Positions 10,498 to 23,323 of a stretch of DNA of 64,000 nt are shown piece after piece; within the stretch, counting starts at the first letter, position 1, and the number at the start of each line of letters is the position of its first letter. Both the position numbers and the translations under genes were made by a program. The notes beneath the pieces are model-generated. The model had not been told where the DNA came from. It did not search any database and was given only the letters and a program-made list of their open reading frames with translations. This DNA is from Raphanus sativus (lineage: Eukaryota > Streptophyta > Magnoliopsida > Brassicales > Brassicaceae), in the NCBI RefSeq assembly GCF_000801105.2, contig NC_079514.1, positions 22,112,293 to 22,176,292 of the forward strand, read 5' to 3'.

Positions 10498-13400
10498 GTT
10501 AGCCCCCCAGCCCGTTAGAACCGTGGATCGTAGATGCGAGGTTCTAGCGTACGAAAAGACAAGTTAGTCAAGTTAGGCGGAATTAACGGTTGAAAATTTC
10601 CGTTGAAAGTTGTTCGTTCATTCTAAGAATCGTGGAATCTTATAAGATTGAGGCTGGGCTTGATGAAAGCTGCCTACGTACCCTTTGTCAAAATGGATCA
10701 AGCCATTCGTAGTTCGTCTTGGAGCTTAAGATCCTTATGACCTGTTTTCCAGCAAGACTTTATCGTCTAGTTATGTGTAGTGTAGTGAATTTCGAGCATG
10801 TTCCTGTCGATGGTATTTCGTATTGGACATTTCTCAGCCGCAAGAGTAGCCTCAGAGGCTTTTTACCTGTAAAAAATATTTTGCTCAAATCTATAAAATC
10901 GTGGTTTTTATAAATAAAGAGAACTTCCGTTTATCGAAGTTAGAGGGACAGGGTGTGAGTTGTCGTCTCATTCCTGCCTCTCAGATGATAACCGTATTCA
11001 TCGATTGTACAAAGCGAGATTTTTCGCGGTTTACTGATTTACACGAAGGTTCGTGAAACGGATATACTTAAATGAAGAGACAAGTTTTGGAATCTCGTAT
11101 CGGGTGTTGATACTATGTTTGTGAGATGTTAAGTACCAGCAAGGCTGGGTTTAGGGCAAGACCTAGGTTTACTCTCGGACTGAGGCTTTGCGATGACAAA
11201 TCGGCTTTCGTTTTGCCTGTTTGCGATTTTAACCTGACTCGTACCGTTTTAAAATCCGCGAAGTGTTATCGGCTTATATGATTTGTCTGGGTACGAATCG
11301 AGCTACTTCCGTTAGGAAGCGCTAAACCAAATTTCGGTTTTCTTGTATAGCGCGCTATTTTATCCTTGTCGGATGTAAGAGAGCCTACCCTTTTAAAGAT
11401 GACTTGTCTGTTTAGGACGTTAGAGTTTGTTTGTTGTGATCAGCAACAACGATATGATACCATTTTGAAGGTGTGTTATATTTTAGAGTTCCTGAGATGA
11501 GAATTTCGTCTGGAATGTTTTGAGGAAAAAATATCCTTCGAGTGTTAGCGTTGTCTCGCAGTGCCGAAGGTTGAGTTTTCCTTGTGCCGCATTTTGTGTT
11601 TGAAATGTTCGCGGGCTTGGAGGTGTTTTGCGATTGTTCGCAGCCAAAAACTGTTGTTTCAGTTTTGGCGCTGAATTGTTCGATTTTTGATCGAGAAACT
11701 AGGACCAAAGAGTCGTGTAAATTTGTTCCAGGGAAGTCGTGTATTTTTAAGAATGACTCGTATAGCTCTAGGAGCTTTGTTATGAGTGTTTCTTTCTATG
11801 CCGCGTTTTACGGGGCGTATAGAACTTAATCGATTGATGATAAATTTAAATATTCCGTTAACCATATGGTTGTTACGACTGAATTTTGTTACGAAGAATT
11901 CATCGTATGATTTCCGATTCCGGGTTATACGACAAACTGCTTGCATAATAGTTACTTGGCGTTTCACGACAAATCATGGATTGTCGTTTAGGCGTTAGCC
12001 GTTAAGCGGTTATAGCGGTGGTTGTGTTCAGCCGCATATCCGAGGATGTATTTGGTAAAGGATTAGATCATAAGGTCAAGTCAGTCAAAATCATCCTTAA
12101 AAGGGATACCGTAAACCAGTTCGGCTTCGAAGGAAAGGCGTAACTGGACGAGGACCGAATAGTGTTTATCGAGATTGATAGAGACAAAGCCTAAGAAGCT
12201 CGACAGAAAGCCCGTGAGGATTCAATTGCGGTGTGATTTCCTACTCAAATGTAACCAAGGGAATGAAAGTGGATGCTGGTGAGCCGCAGGAATAAAGAAT
12301 GAGATCTGCCAGAACCTGCTGTGAGGAAATAAAGGTTAGATTGATCGTCCAGTGTCGGATCGTACAACTTTGTTTTTTCTATAAGAAAAATACTTTCTCG
12401 TTAAACCTGTTATGTTTTCTTTCGAAAGTTTCTTGGTACGGTTGATTTGATTTATACGAAGGATTTTTGCGTAAGTAACGGGCGACTGGTTTTTACGAAT
12501 TAAGTAAATAGGTGCGATTTATGAAGATTCAAAAGTAACAATGTTTCTGTAGGTTTCTTGAGCGAAATGAATCAGTTAAACAGCTAGATTAAGCAGACGA
12601 GCGGGGAGGACGTGTTCCCTTTGTCGTATTTGTTGCTAGTTGTGTTTTCGATTTCTTTTCGTCGCAAAATGGTTTTGATGCTTTAGCTAGCGATTAGACG
12701 AATCTTAGATTGTCATTTGCTTTGATGAGGAATCGCATATGTCAAAATATTTTTCCGCTTATCGCTGCGAGAATTGACTTCGTCAAAAGCGGTTTTTTTT
12801 TTATGCCGAGGAAAACATTTTTGAACTATGGGAGTATACGAGTATAGTCTACGTACTTACTCCCTCCTTTTTTTTTACGAAAGAAAATGGATGAACTGTT
12901 CTTTCGAAGAGTTCTGTACGCTTTTTCTTTCGAGGATTGGGGTGATCGAAAATCTGGGTCGATTTTTGAAAATGACGTTGGATTGATGACGATTTGGAAT
13001 ATATCCGTTTTTACGAAAATTGCTAGGAACGAGTCGGTTTTAAGACGACGTTCGTGCCTCTAGTTTTTTCTTTCTTTTGGAAGCGAGATGAGTACGCTCG
13101 AATGCGTGGCGATCGTTTTTTGGTTGTACGAGAGATTGGATCGGTTAGCAAGATCTGCCTGAGCAACAAGAAAAATTGCCTACGAAATAGTTCACTAGAC
13201 TATCCACCTATGTTTTAAGTTCCCTAAAATCTATGGCAGTCTCAAGAGCGTTTTATTGCTTAGTACATTCCTACGAAAATTCCAAGTTTGATATTAAGAA
13301 TTTCCAAGTCGAACATACCTTAGTTTTTTCGGAGATGCAGTTTTGTCTCTTCTCAGTTTTTCTCGCTTATTTCTCCTTCCTTTTCTCGTGTACGTTCACC

Positions 13401-13569
13401 GTCCTCGATATTAGTGTTTATCCTTTGAAACTCGACAATTATCTTCCAAACTTGATTGACATCTTCTCCTTTCGATACAACGTCAATAAAAAGGTTCAAC
13501 GTAATCGTATAGTTGAGGCGGCTAAAGTGTTAAGCTAACTGCTGCCGTTTTATACGATCAATTTGAATC
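10498..13569 (-). other. X1 internal 3' region, non-coding
   Basis: Begins with the PPT (sense GGGCTGGGGGGCTAAC at 10498-10513). A block at about 11080-11420 closely matches about 36120-36410 of X2 (both contain gagatgttaagtaccagcaa), and a TATACGAGTATA-containing stretch near 12830 matches one near 36710, so this is X-family interior. Unlike X2 it has no antisense ORF, which suggests a deletion of about 2 kb. I see no credible coding sequence; the ORFs of 60-100 codons here have no recognisable motif. Confidence 0.7.
10513..10549 (-). promoter_or_regulatory. Stem-loop next to the X1 PPT
   Basis: CGTTAGAACC (10513-10522) can pair with GGTTCTAGCG (10540-10549), 9 of 10 pairs, directly sense-upstream of the polypurine tract. 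Confidence 0.5.
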
Positions 13570-13975
13570 TCTGGGAACCAAAATTTGCACTGTCGATTTT
13601 AATGAATAACAAACGGAGGAAAGTTAAGTAAACCTAACTTCCCCTGAAGGTCCCGGATATCTGCGGGGCCACGAACAAGACAATCAATATATCGAGAAGT
13701 TCATATTAAAATCGTAAGAGAAAAAGAAATGAGCAAAGATGATTTTATTTTCGAATTCGCGTTTGAGCGTTTGGACAACAGGTAAGGACGTCGGCCACGA
13801 GAGCTGTCGGTCAGTTCGCTAGTCTAGCAACCTAAATCTAACATGTTTGAGTCGCAGCTCGCTTGTAAAAACGGAAATAAAAATGCCTAAGTTGCTCTGG
13901 AGAAATTTTGATGATGCCTCTGCTCCTTGCCCCAAGCTTTCTTATATACTCATCTTAAGACGGTTGATACACTAA
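13570..13975 (-). repeat. X2 3' LTR, distal part (split by element A)
   Basis: Starts on the plus strand tctgggaaccaaaatttgcac, a diverged form of the X1 LTR end, and continues as an X-type LTR until ACGGT (13971-13975), the TSD of element A. It continues at 32566. Confidence 0.75.
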
Positions 13976-15124
13976 AAATGAATCCTTGCTACTGCCAAGT
14001 TAACAGTTGCAATTGTAGTACTTGAGATTCAAATCCAGAGGACCAGTCTACACTCTAGTTCTATAAGTTCTGAAATCAAGCTAAGAAGAAGATATGAATT
14101 TGGTTGAAAGAGACTAAAGTTAACAAGCAAAATAAACACGAGATTGATTCAATTAAACCAGAGCTAGCCTAGGGTATTTCATTGGGTGTTGAATTGGAGC
14201 CAAACAATTATTCAAGCGCGATGAAGTGCTTTCTAGAACTCGGATCACTCAGCTGGAACACTTCACTGTCGTGGCAGTGATCGCTTTGCAGATCGATCTC
14301 ACCACCTACTGTCGTTGGGATGAGGATCGATTGCAAGCATTAGAGAACATGTCCGATCATTTCACTTACCACCCTAATATCTACTTTCGCTGATTAGGGA
14401 TACTAAGCTCATTCAATACATGTCAAGTTATCTCCTAAGCGGTTAACTAGGCGATGAACTAGTGATCTAACATCAAGTGATCAGGTTAATGAAAGCAGTA
14501 AGAACAGTATGAATGAAGAACAGTTATGGATCGCTTATATATGTTTAGCTCATGTCTCAACACCCTAAAAACCCTTGGCGAGCAAGGCTACTACTCGATC
14601 ATGATGCAGATAATCAAAGACATAAATCCTGAATAAAATTGCATAAGAGAACAGAGTATGAAACAAAAGGGTTCAGATGATCTTCTCTATGAGAGGATGG
14701 ATTCTTCTCCCTTACAAGTTGCAGATCGCAAATCACAGTGTTCTCTTGTAAAAACTAGCGTAAGAAAATAGTAAAAAGATAGATGGCGTTTTATATGGAG
14801 GCGCCCATCAGAAGAAAAGAGATTAGGGCAACATGGCTTTAATTCCCGAAATACAGAGTTTCCATATTCGTCGGGAACAATCTCCGGATCACTCCGTCTG
14901 CTTGTTCCGCTTGAGAGAGAACAGTCTCGGGACTGTTCTACTTGAGTGTTCTCCGCAGGATTGCTCCAAAAGGACATCTTTTCATCAGACACCTTCTCTT
15001 CTCCCTTCTACTAACTCCAGACCTGTAAAAGGTCAAAAAGGACTAGACTACTAGACTGACACGAATTAGTGACTTGAAACAAATGAAAACATATATACAA
15101 TGATGTGAAAAACACCATATATCA
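13976..15124 (-). repeat. Element A 3' LTR
   Basis: 1149 bp, TGATACACT...CCATATATCA on the plus strand. The 101-codon ORF at 14687-14992 recurs in all three LTR copies but has no recognisable domain. Confidence 0.95.
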
Positions 15125-15141
15125 ATTCCCCCAGACTTAGA

Positions 15142-15165
15142 TCCTTGTTTGTCCTCGAACAAGGC
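15142..15165 (-). promoter_or_regulatory. Stem-loop next to the element A PPT
   Basis: CCTTGTTTG and CGAACAAGG flank the loop TCCT (AGGA in sense), 8 of 9 pairs, directly sense-upstream of the PPT. Confidence 0.6.
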
Positions 15166-16520
15166 AAGTACCAAGAACAGGGAGAAAGGTTTGAAAGCGT
15201 GGGAACTCGCTTATTCTCAGCGACCATACTCTTACCACAAATCTTTGAACCATACAAGCTGTAGATTAGGACCACACACACTTACTGAGAACCCCCTGAT
15301 CGTTGTTCGAAGATCGGCTCCTTACTCTACATCTCAACCTGAAAAGGCAGCACTTTCGTGACAAAACTCCTTATGTTCTATTAAGATCAGCGTGAGCTTC
15401 TTGTCACATGCTCTACTCAGAGAGAACGGGCTAGGTATAGAACAGGCTAACTTTTATGGTGGAGTTCAAAAGTTTTTAGAGTTTACCAAGAGTGGATGCA
15501 GGATATCGCACAAAATGGTCGTGAGAGGACGGCTCCATTGAGGTCCACAGTCCTTACTCATCTCTGCTGATCGGACTGCTCTCCGATAGATCGATCATAG
15601 GACTGCTCTGCGCGATTCAACTTCCCCTTCAGAACACTTCACCGAAACTCCCCATCACTTTCTCAACTTCCCCAGCGGCATGCATCATGGATGGATTCTT
15701 CCCCTTCTCGTCACCAGTAAATCAAAGCAAAAACAAGAAAAACCCTTTTTTTTTTAATTTATATATATACTGAATACAAAATGCTGGGGTGACGAGTAAG
15801 GAGGTAACAAGTGATGTACATGATGCCACTGGTGATTCATCCTGGTTCGTTCTAGCCATTTACTCCTTTCATTGTTCTCTTGTGTACCGGAACATGCACT
15901 CTGGTTGTTCTCTTGTTTGCACTGATTGTTCCGCCTTCTTCTACTGTGTGAGCATTGATGAGTAAGAACTGCGTCGATCCTTTCCTCTCCGACCTTTTTG
16001 CACATATCTGCACATATCTGCACATAAAGTACTAGAAAAGGAAATGCATGAGGGTGGAACAAAAGGTCAGGGTTCAAGGTGGGAACTAGCTAAAGATGAG
16101 CTAGCCACTCAGGAACAGCAAGAGGGATAGAATCGGATAAGAAGTCCTGAGTGTAGTTCTCATTCTACCCTGATCTAGTGCCCATGACAAGAAGAATTAA
16201 AGTCCAGATTAGGTTCAGATAAAGTGGAGTTAAGTCTGCCCAGTGTAACCTTATCGGTATAGAACTTCTGGAGTGTCAAATGAGATAAGTCAGGGTGTTC
16301 CAGGTCCATGTGTGGGTCTTTCATCACTGCTAAGGTCACTGAATAAGAAGGTTAAAGCACGAGGTGGTTAAAGAGCATCACAAAATAAGGTCCTGATTTC
16401 CACAATAGTTTTGACTGACTCGATCCTAAAACTGACTCGATAAAAAAACATGAAAATGACACAAGGACTGACTCAAAAATCACACACGCGAATATAGTAC
16501 AGTCGCTCCCCCAGACTTAG

Positions 16521-16543
16521 TTCACACCATCCCTGGTTGTGAA
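16521..16543 (-). promoter_or_regulatory. Stem-loop next to the second PPT-like tract of A
   Basis: TTCACA-CC pairs with GG-TGTGAA with one bulged base. The sense loop is AGGGAT. It abuts the second TCCCCCAGACTTAG at 16507-16520; the same arrangement is in copy 2 at 23185-23221. Confidence 0.55.
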
Positions 16544-16645
16544 AATAAATCAGAGGAAGCTGAAACACACTAAACAGAAACAAATAACATGAAAAATAAA
16601 TAGTTCAGATGGATAAGACAAGGGATAGAAATAGTCCTTTCGGAC

Positions 16646-18061
16646 TCAGTCTGAATCGCCGCTACCGGAGTGACCAGCTGTCCTCCTGTTCCTCGGCAGT
16701 CTCTCTGCTCCAGTCGATGTTCCCGCTTGCTCCTTGCCTGGGCGCCTTGTTCTCTGCGGTGTACGCTCCTCCTGTGCCCTAATGCAGCCGCCTGTGATCG
16801 CCCTGAGTATCCTCTTCATGAGGCTGTTGTTCTTCTTCTGGGACTCGACCATCCAGCGTCGGTAGGCGTGATCATCAGCCACATCGGTGAAGTCCTCCAG
16901 GTCATACTCACCATCAGCCGGTTGAGGCACATGCTCCACATCGTCCATGTCATCGTCATCGTTCTGTACCGGTGCTCGCGGATCATCGCAGAGGTGCTCT
17001 TCACTGAGTGAGAACACAATGTTCTCCAGGGACAAGAAGTCTGTGAACCCAGGCATAGGGAGTTTGCAGTACAGAGGGTTCCCTTCTTTGTCTTGGAACT
17101 TGTAGGTGTTCTCATCGCGCAAGATGTGGCATGCGATCAGGTAAGGAGTATCAATGTACTCCATCTCAGAGACAACCGTGTAGGAGCTGAGGTTGATGTT
17201 GAAGCGCTGGAACAAGGGAGTGAGCAGACTGTCGGAACGATCCTTCTTGTCATCTGTCCGAATCAAGGTATCCTTGCGCTCAGCGAACATGGAAATGAGA
17301 TGGAACCCTGGGTTGGTCTTGACTTCCTGAATCGGAGTGATCTTCTCTCTGCGCATCTCGTCCTCAAGACCCGTGTAGAGAACCTGGAGCTCTCCATTCG
17401 TGATCTTGGAGGTGTACTCCTTCGCGAACAGGATGTTGGATACGATCTTGGCAATGATCCGGATAGCAGGGTTCCGGATCTGCGACTGGTATGCCTTGCG
17501 AGAGGTGAACTTGCCGGATGCAATGAGGTCCCAAAAGATGTCTGCCGGCTTGAACTTCTTCTCCACTGAAACTCCCTTAGGCGTGTCTGCAATCTCAAGT
17601 AGCTCGTTCAGATCGTTGAGAGAGATTGAGCAAAACTTGCCATCAGCCATGAAGGAGAAGAAGCAGTTCTCGTATGTAGGCTCATTGGGGTTCAGATAAG
17701 TGATCTTGCACGTCGCGAGCACTTGCCTAACCAAATCCGGGTAGAGAACCTGGGCTTGGAAACAGATAGGCACGATTCCCATAGCCTGCATCGTATCGAA
17801 CACCTCAGTGTCAAGGCCGAGATCGCCTAGAGTCTCCTGGTGAGTGAACCGCCTGGGCAAGATTTCCGCTAGTAGGAGCCGGTTGTATCTCCCCGCTGAT
17901 TCCTTGTCCTATCCCTCAACGTTGTAGTCAAGGAGCATCAGATCATTGAGGTCAATGGGTTCGCCCTCAATCTTGTTCAGCCATGGGTAACCAGGTGGAG
18001 CTCTCGCGGCTGGAGAAGCTGTGCTCTTGGCGGCTCTAGCGTTTCTCATCTTTGGAGGCAT
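16646..18061 (-). pseudogene. ATHILA ORF1-like protein (env position), copy 1
   Basis: Resembles the ATHILA ORF-1 family (Pfam PF03078 from memory), function unknown, encoded between integrase and 3' LTR. The likely start is MPPKMRNARAAKS at 18061. Conserved stretches include RFTHQETLGDLGLDTEVF, LNPNEPTYENCFFSFMADGK, EVKTNPGFHLISMFAERK and MEYIDTPYLIACHILRD. An acidic run (NDDDDMDDVEHV) precedes a basic, Arg-rich C-terminus. A TAG near 17909 (TGG in copy 2) interrupts the N-terminal part; the remaining 404 residues from 17860 are open. No signal peptide or clear membrane segment is seen, so calling it envelope-like rests on position only. Confidence 0.8.
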
Positions 18062-18838
18062 CTGCAAAACAACAGCAAATCCAATATCAGCACAGTTCAT
18101 CGGTTGTTCTAGAAACGATGGAACTATCCAATCTTCTTGCTTAACCCAAGTCCATCGATTACTAGACAACCTACACAAGCCTCAATCTCAACAGTTCAAA
18201 TCGCAAAGGCCAAGAATCACAATCAACAATTGGTTCCTCTTCCATTCAAAATCAATCATGAATTCAATCCTAGTAGCAAGTATACTATCAAGAGCTACAA
18301 TTTAGGATGAAATCGCAAAGCATAAAGGAAAAAGAGGATCCAAGAAATCACTCCCAAATCGCGATTTGCATGCGCAAAGAGAGGGAGAGTTCTTGTCCGA
18401 TTACCTTGATTGGAGAGGTGATTCCTGCAAAACAACCCAATCTCAAGAGAATCCCAAGAGGTTAGAACCAAAATCGATGAGAAAGAGGGGGAAGGTGAGT
18501 TCGCGATTTTAGGGTTCTAAGGGGAGGGGTTTTGCGGCGAGAGAGATGAAGTGGGGGAGTGGAGTGTTTGGGCCTTAAATAGGTCCATCCAAACCGCTTC
18601 CCCCTCTTTTTTTTATATTTTTTTTTATTTTTTTTTGTTCGAGCACTTACCTGGGAACAATCGGCGGAACAACCGCGGGAGTGCTCTCCTGGAGTGATCT
18701 CGAATTTTCTTTATTTTTCAACCTGCAAGTTAGTTCCTAGAAAGATAAAAATAAAAATAAAAAATATTTACACTCACCAGTGGGTTGCCTCCCACCAAGC
18801 GCTTGTTTTCTGTCATTAGCTTGACTTCAGTGAGCCGA
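18062..18838 (-). other. Element A spacer between integrase and ORF1 (copy 1)
   Basis: Non-coding, with T-rich runs near 18600-18640. It contains the hairpin at 18780-18795, 44 bp past the integrase stop on the sense strand. It is the likely leader for ORF1 expression, by splicing or internal initiation (inference). Confidence 0.6.
18780..18795 (-). promoter_or_regulatory. Conserved hairpin GTGGGAGGCAACCCAC (copy 1)
   Basis: Inverted repeat GTGGG-N6-CCCAC followed by caagcgcttg (itself palindromic) on the plus strand. Also at 25458-25473 (copy 2) and 40527-40542 (element S), always a few tens of bases downstream of the last stop of the preceding ORF. Confidence 0.7.
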
Positions 18839-20641
18839 TTAGGCTTGAGGGGGATCACTTAAGGGTATCTCTACACCTTCAGCGGTTGTTGTGTCAGCAA
18901 GATATGGCTTGAGACGCTGACCATTGACAACAAATTCTCCACCTCTTGTGTCCAGCAACAAAACAGCTCCATAGGGGCGAACCTCCTTAATGGTGAAAGG
19001 TCCAGACCATCTGGACTTAAGCTTTCCAGGGAACAGCTTAACCCGTGAATTAAAGAGTAGGACCTGATCGTTCGGAGCAAAGCTTCTGCTGATGATCCGT
19101 TTATCATGGAACGCCTTGGTCTTTTCCTTGTAGATCTTAGAGCTCTCATAGGCCAGATGCCTGATCTCCTCCAACTCGTGGATCTGAATGGTTCGCCTCT
19201 CCTTGGCGGGTTTGATGTCGAAGTTGAGTAGTTTGACAGCCCAAGCTGCCTTGTACTCTAGCTCAACAGGTAGGTGGCACGCCTTGCCATAAACCAGATG
19301 ATAGGGAGTGGTCCCTAAAGGGGTCTTGTAGGCTGTTATGTACGCCCAGAGAGCATCGTCAAGCTTAAGGGACCAGTCCTTGCGGGTGGTGTTGACAGTC
19401 TTCTGCAGGATGTTCTTGATCTCTCTGTTGGAAACTTCCACTTAACCGCTTGTTTGGGGATGATAGGCGGTTGCAACCTTGTGTTTCACACCAATCTTGC
19501 TCAGCAATCCTTGGAACAACTTGTTGATAAAGTGAGTTCTGCCATCGCTTATAACCACTCTAGGCACTCCAAATCTTGGAAAGATGATGGAGGTGAACAT
19601 CTTGGTTACAACTCGTGCATCATTGGTTGGACTAGCAATCGCTTCTACCCACTTGGAGACATAGTCCACAGCAACCAAGATGTATTCATTCTTGTGAGAG
19701 ACTGGGAATGGTCCCATGAAATCGATCCCCCAGCAGTCGAACACTTCAACTTCCAAGATGTAGTTCTGAGGCATCTCGTTTCTCTTGCTTATACTCCCCA
19801 TCCTTTGGCATGAATTGCATCGTGATATGAAAGCGTGAGCATCTCTGAACATAGTGGGCCACCAGAAACCGGCTTGGAGGATCTTGGAAACTGTCTTGAA
19901 GGTGGCAAAGTGACCAGCATAAGAGGAACCGTGGCAGTGATGAAGGATCCCTGGAATATCAGCCTCTGGAACACACCTCCTGAAGATTCCATCTTTGCCT
20001 TGCCGATATAGATACGGCTCATCCCTGAAGTAGTGCCTTGCCTCCCTTAGAAATTTCCTCTTCTCATTCCCAGTGAACCTCAAAGGCTCTTTCTCAACTG
20101 CCAAGAAGTTGGCAATCTCAGCAAACCATGGAAGGTTCGGATACTCCTTCTGGATCACTGCAACGAATGCTCCTTCTACGCGGGAACAGTCCTTGATGAC
20201 AAGTGACGACTGTTCCATGTTGCGCAGACCAATCGCATTGACGTACTCCATCGGTTGTTCCTCATCAAGAACTGTCTCATCTGACACTTTCATCCTGGAG
20301 AGATGATCTGCTACTCCATTATCAACCCCCTTCTTGTCTCTTATCTCCAGATCAAACTCTTGGAGCAAGAGAATCCATCTTAAGAGCCGCGGTTTAGCAT
20401 CCTTCTTCGTGAGTAGGTACTTGAGAGCCGCGTGGTCTGTGTGCACAATCACCTTTGATCCAACCAGATAGGATCTGAACTTCTCAAAAGCGAACACGAT
20501 GGCAAGGAGCTCCTTCTCTGTGGTTGCGTATCGGCACTGAGCTTCATCTAAGGTTCTGCTTGCATAGTAGATCACGTAAAGCTTCTTGTCTTTACGCTGT
20601 CCAAGGACTGCTCCCACTGCAAAATCACTTGCATCTGTCAT
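18839..20641 (-). pseudogene. Element A RNase H-integrase, copy 1
   Basis: Same protein as 25517-27319. It is broken by TAA at about 19443 (CAA in copy 2) within HPQTSG-VEVSNRE, close to the catalytic glutamate, which splits it into 399- and 200-residue frames. It also differs at the second catalytic region (SDGRTHF against SDGGTHF). About ten residues differ over 600. Confidence 0.9.
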
Positions 20642-20889
20642 GATCTCAAAAGGGAGATCCAGTCTGGAGGTTGGACCACTGGTGCACTCACTAGAGCCCC
20701 TTTGATCGTGTGGAATGCGGCTAAGCAGTCGCTGTCAAGCAACTGAGCTTCTTTGCAGAGCAATCGAGTGAGTGGTCTCGCGATCTTAGAGAAGTCTTGG
20801 ATGAACCTCCTATAGAAACCAGCATGTCCCAAGAGAACTCCTGATTCCCTTCACTGAAGTTGGTGGTTGCAGACTCATCATGACCTCGA
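20642..20889 (-). pseudogene. Element A reverse transcriptase C-terminal fragment, copy 1
   Basis: Encodes [20 protein letters not shown] and the connection to RNase H. It has small indels relative to 27320-27568 (for example cccaagagaactcc against cccaagaaactcc) and ends at the gap. Confidence 0.85.
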
Positions 20890-20989
20890 NNNNNNNNNNN
20901 NNNNNNNNNNNNNNNNNNNNNNNNNNNNNNNNNNNNNNNNNNNNNNNNNNNNNNNNNNNNNNNNNNNNNNNNNNNNNNNNNNNNNNNNN
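20890..20989. other. Assembly gap, exactly 100 N
   Basis: A round 100-N run, the usual placeholder for a scaffold gap of unknown size. Sequence 14305-20889 on its left matches 20990-27568 on its right almost base for base. Confidence 1.
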
Positions 20990-21805
20990 CCTACTGTCGT
21001 TGGGATGAGGATCGATTGCAAGCATTAGAGAAACATGTCCGATCATTTCACTTACCACCCTAATATCTACTTTCGCTGATTAGGATACTAAGCTCATTCA
21101 ATACATGTCAAGTTATCTCCTAAGCGGTTAACTAGGCGATGAACTAGTGATCTAACATCAAGTGATCAGGTTAATGAAAGCAGTAAGAACAGTATGAATG
21201 AAGAACAGTTATGGATCGCTTATATATGTTTAGCTCATGTCTCAACACCCTAAAAAACCCTTGCGAGCAAGGCTACTACTCGATCATGATGCAGATAATC
21301 AAAGACATAAATCCTGAATAAAATTGCATAAGAAACAGAGTATGAAACAAAAGGGTTCAGATGATCTTCTCTATGAGAGGATGGATTCTTCTCCCTTACA
21401 AGTTGCAGATCGCAAATCACAGTGTTCTCTTGTAAAAACTAGCGTAAGAAAATAGTAAAAAGATAGATGGCGTTTTATATGGAGGCGCCCATCAGAAGAA
21501 AAGAGATTAGGGCAACATGGCTTTAATTCCCGAAATACAGAGTTTCCATATTCGTCGGGAACAATCTCCGGATCACTCCGTCTGCTTGTTCCGCTTGAGA
21601 GAGAACAGTCTCGGGACTGTTCTACTTGAGTGTTCTCCGCAGGATTGCTCCAAAAGGACATCTTTTCATCAGACACCTTCTCTTCTCCCTTCTACTAACT
21701 CCAGACCTGTAAAAGGTCAAAAAGGACTAGACTAGACTGACACGAATTAGTGACTTGAAACAAATGAAAACATATATACAATGATGTGAAAAACACCATA
21801 TATCA
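20990..21805 (-). repeat. Element A LTR, partial copy after the gap
   Basis: Matches 14305-15124 with only small indels that I can see (gagaacatg/gagaaacatg, ttaggg/ttagg, aaaaaccc/aaaaaaccc). It differs from the 31410-32560 LTR at many substitutions. Confidence 0.95.
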
Positions 21806-23323
21806 ATTCCCCCAGACTTAGATCCTTGTTTGTCCTCGAACAAGGCAAGTACCAAGAACAGGGAGAAAGGTTTGAAAGCGTGGAACTCGCTTATTCTCAG
21901 CGACCATACTCTTACCACAAATCTTTGAACCATACAAGCTGTAGATTAGGACCACACACACTTACTGAGAACCCCCTGATCGTTGTTCGAAGATCGGCTC
22001 CTTACTCTACATCTCAACCTGAAAAGGCAACACTTTCGAGACAAAACTCCTTATGTTCAATTAAGATCAGCGTGAGCTTCTTGTCACATGCTCTACTCAG
22101 AGAGAACGGGCTAGGTATAGAACAGGCTAACTTTTATGGTGGAGTTCAAGAGTTTTTAGAGTTTACCAAGAGTGGATGCAGGATATCGCACAAAATGGTC
22201 GTGAGAGGACGGCTCCATTGAGGTCCACAGTCCTTACTCATCTCTGCTGATCGGACTGCTCTCCGATAGATCGATCATAGGACTGCTCTGCGCGATTCAA
22301 CTTCCCCTTCAGAACACTTCACCGAAACCCCCATCACTTTCTCAACTTCCCCAGCGGCATGCATCATGGATGGATTCTTCCCCTCTCGTCACCAGTAAAT
22401 CAAAGCAAAAACAAGAAAAACCCTTTTTTTTTTAATTTATATATATACTGAATACAAAATGCTGGGGTGACGAGTAAGGAGGTAACAAGTGATGTACATG
22501 ATGCCACTGGTGATTCATCCTGGTTCGTTCTAGCCATTACTCCTTTCATTGTTCTCTTGTGTACCGGAACATGCACTCTGGTTGTTCTCTTGTTTGCACT
22601 GATTGTTCCGCCTTCTTCTCTACTGTGTGAGCATTGATGAGTAAGAACTGCGTCGATCCTTTCCTCTCCGACCTTTTTGCACATATCTGCACATATCTGC
22701 ACATAAAGTACTAGAAAAGCAAATGCATGAGGGTGGAACAAAAGGTCAGGGTTCAAGGTGGGAACTAGCTAAAGATGAGCTAGCCACTCAGGAACAGCAA
22801 GAGGGATAGAAATCGGATAAGAAGTCCTGAGTGTAGTTCTCATTCTACCCTGATCTAGTGCCCATGACAAGAAGAATTAAAGTCCAGATTAGGTTCAGAT
22901 AAAGTGGAGTTAAGTCTGCCCAGTGTAACCTGATCGGTATAGAACTTCTGGAGTGTCAAATGAGATAAGTCAGGGTGTTCCAGGTCCATGTGTGGGTCTT
23001 TCATCACTGCTAAGGTCACTGAATAAGAAGGTTAAAGCACGAGGTGGTTAAAGAGCATCACAAAATAAGGTCCTGATTTCCACAATAGTTTTGACTGACT
23101 CGATCCTAAAACTGACTCGATAAAAACATGAAAATGACACAAGGACTGACTCAAAAAGCACACACGCGAATATAGTACAATCGCTCCCCCAGACTTAGTT
23201 CACACCATCCCTGGTTGTGAAAATAAATCAGAGGAAGCTGAAACACACCAAACAGAAACAAATAACATGAAAAATAAATAGTTCAGATGGATAAGACAAG
23301 GGATAGAAATAGTCCTTTCGGAC
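21806..23323 (-). other. Element A 3' untranslated region, copy 2
   Basis: Same content as 15125-16645: PPT at 21808-21821 and second PPT-like tract at 23185-23198, each with its stem-loop. No coding sequence. Confidence 0.8.

Larger units (their letters stand above)
15125..16645 (-). other. Element A 3' untranslated region with two PPT-like tracts (copy 1)
   Basis: No coding sequence. The PPT adjoining the LTR is at 15127-15140 (sense CTAAGTCTGGGGGA). An identical 14-mer recurs at 16507-16520, 1380 bp away. Each is followed on the plus strand by a stem-loop: 15141-15166 and 16521-16543. Confidence 0.8.

Noticed and set aside
14687..14992. 101-codon ORF repeated at 21371-21676 and 32131-32436
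   Set aside because: It lies wholly in the three copies of the element A LTR. Conservation is explained by LTR identity, and no motif is recognisable.
16646..18061. Calling the ATHILA ORF1-like protein an envelope glycoprotein
   Set aside because: Only its position matches. I see no signal peptide, transmembrane segment or fusion-type features in the visible frame.
20810..21058. Continuous ORF across the N gap
   Set aside because: It exists only because N runs do not contain stops. It joins an RT fragment to unrelated LTR sequence.
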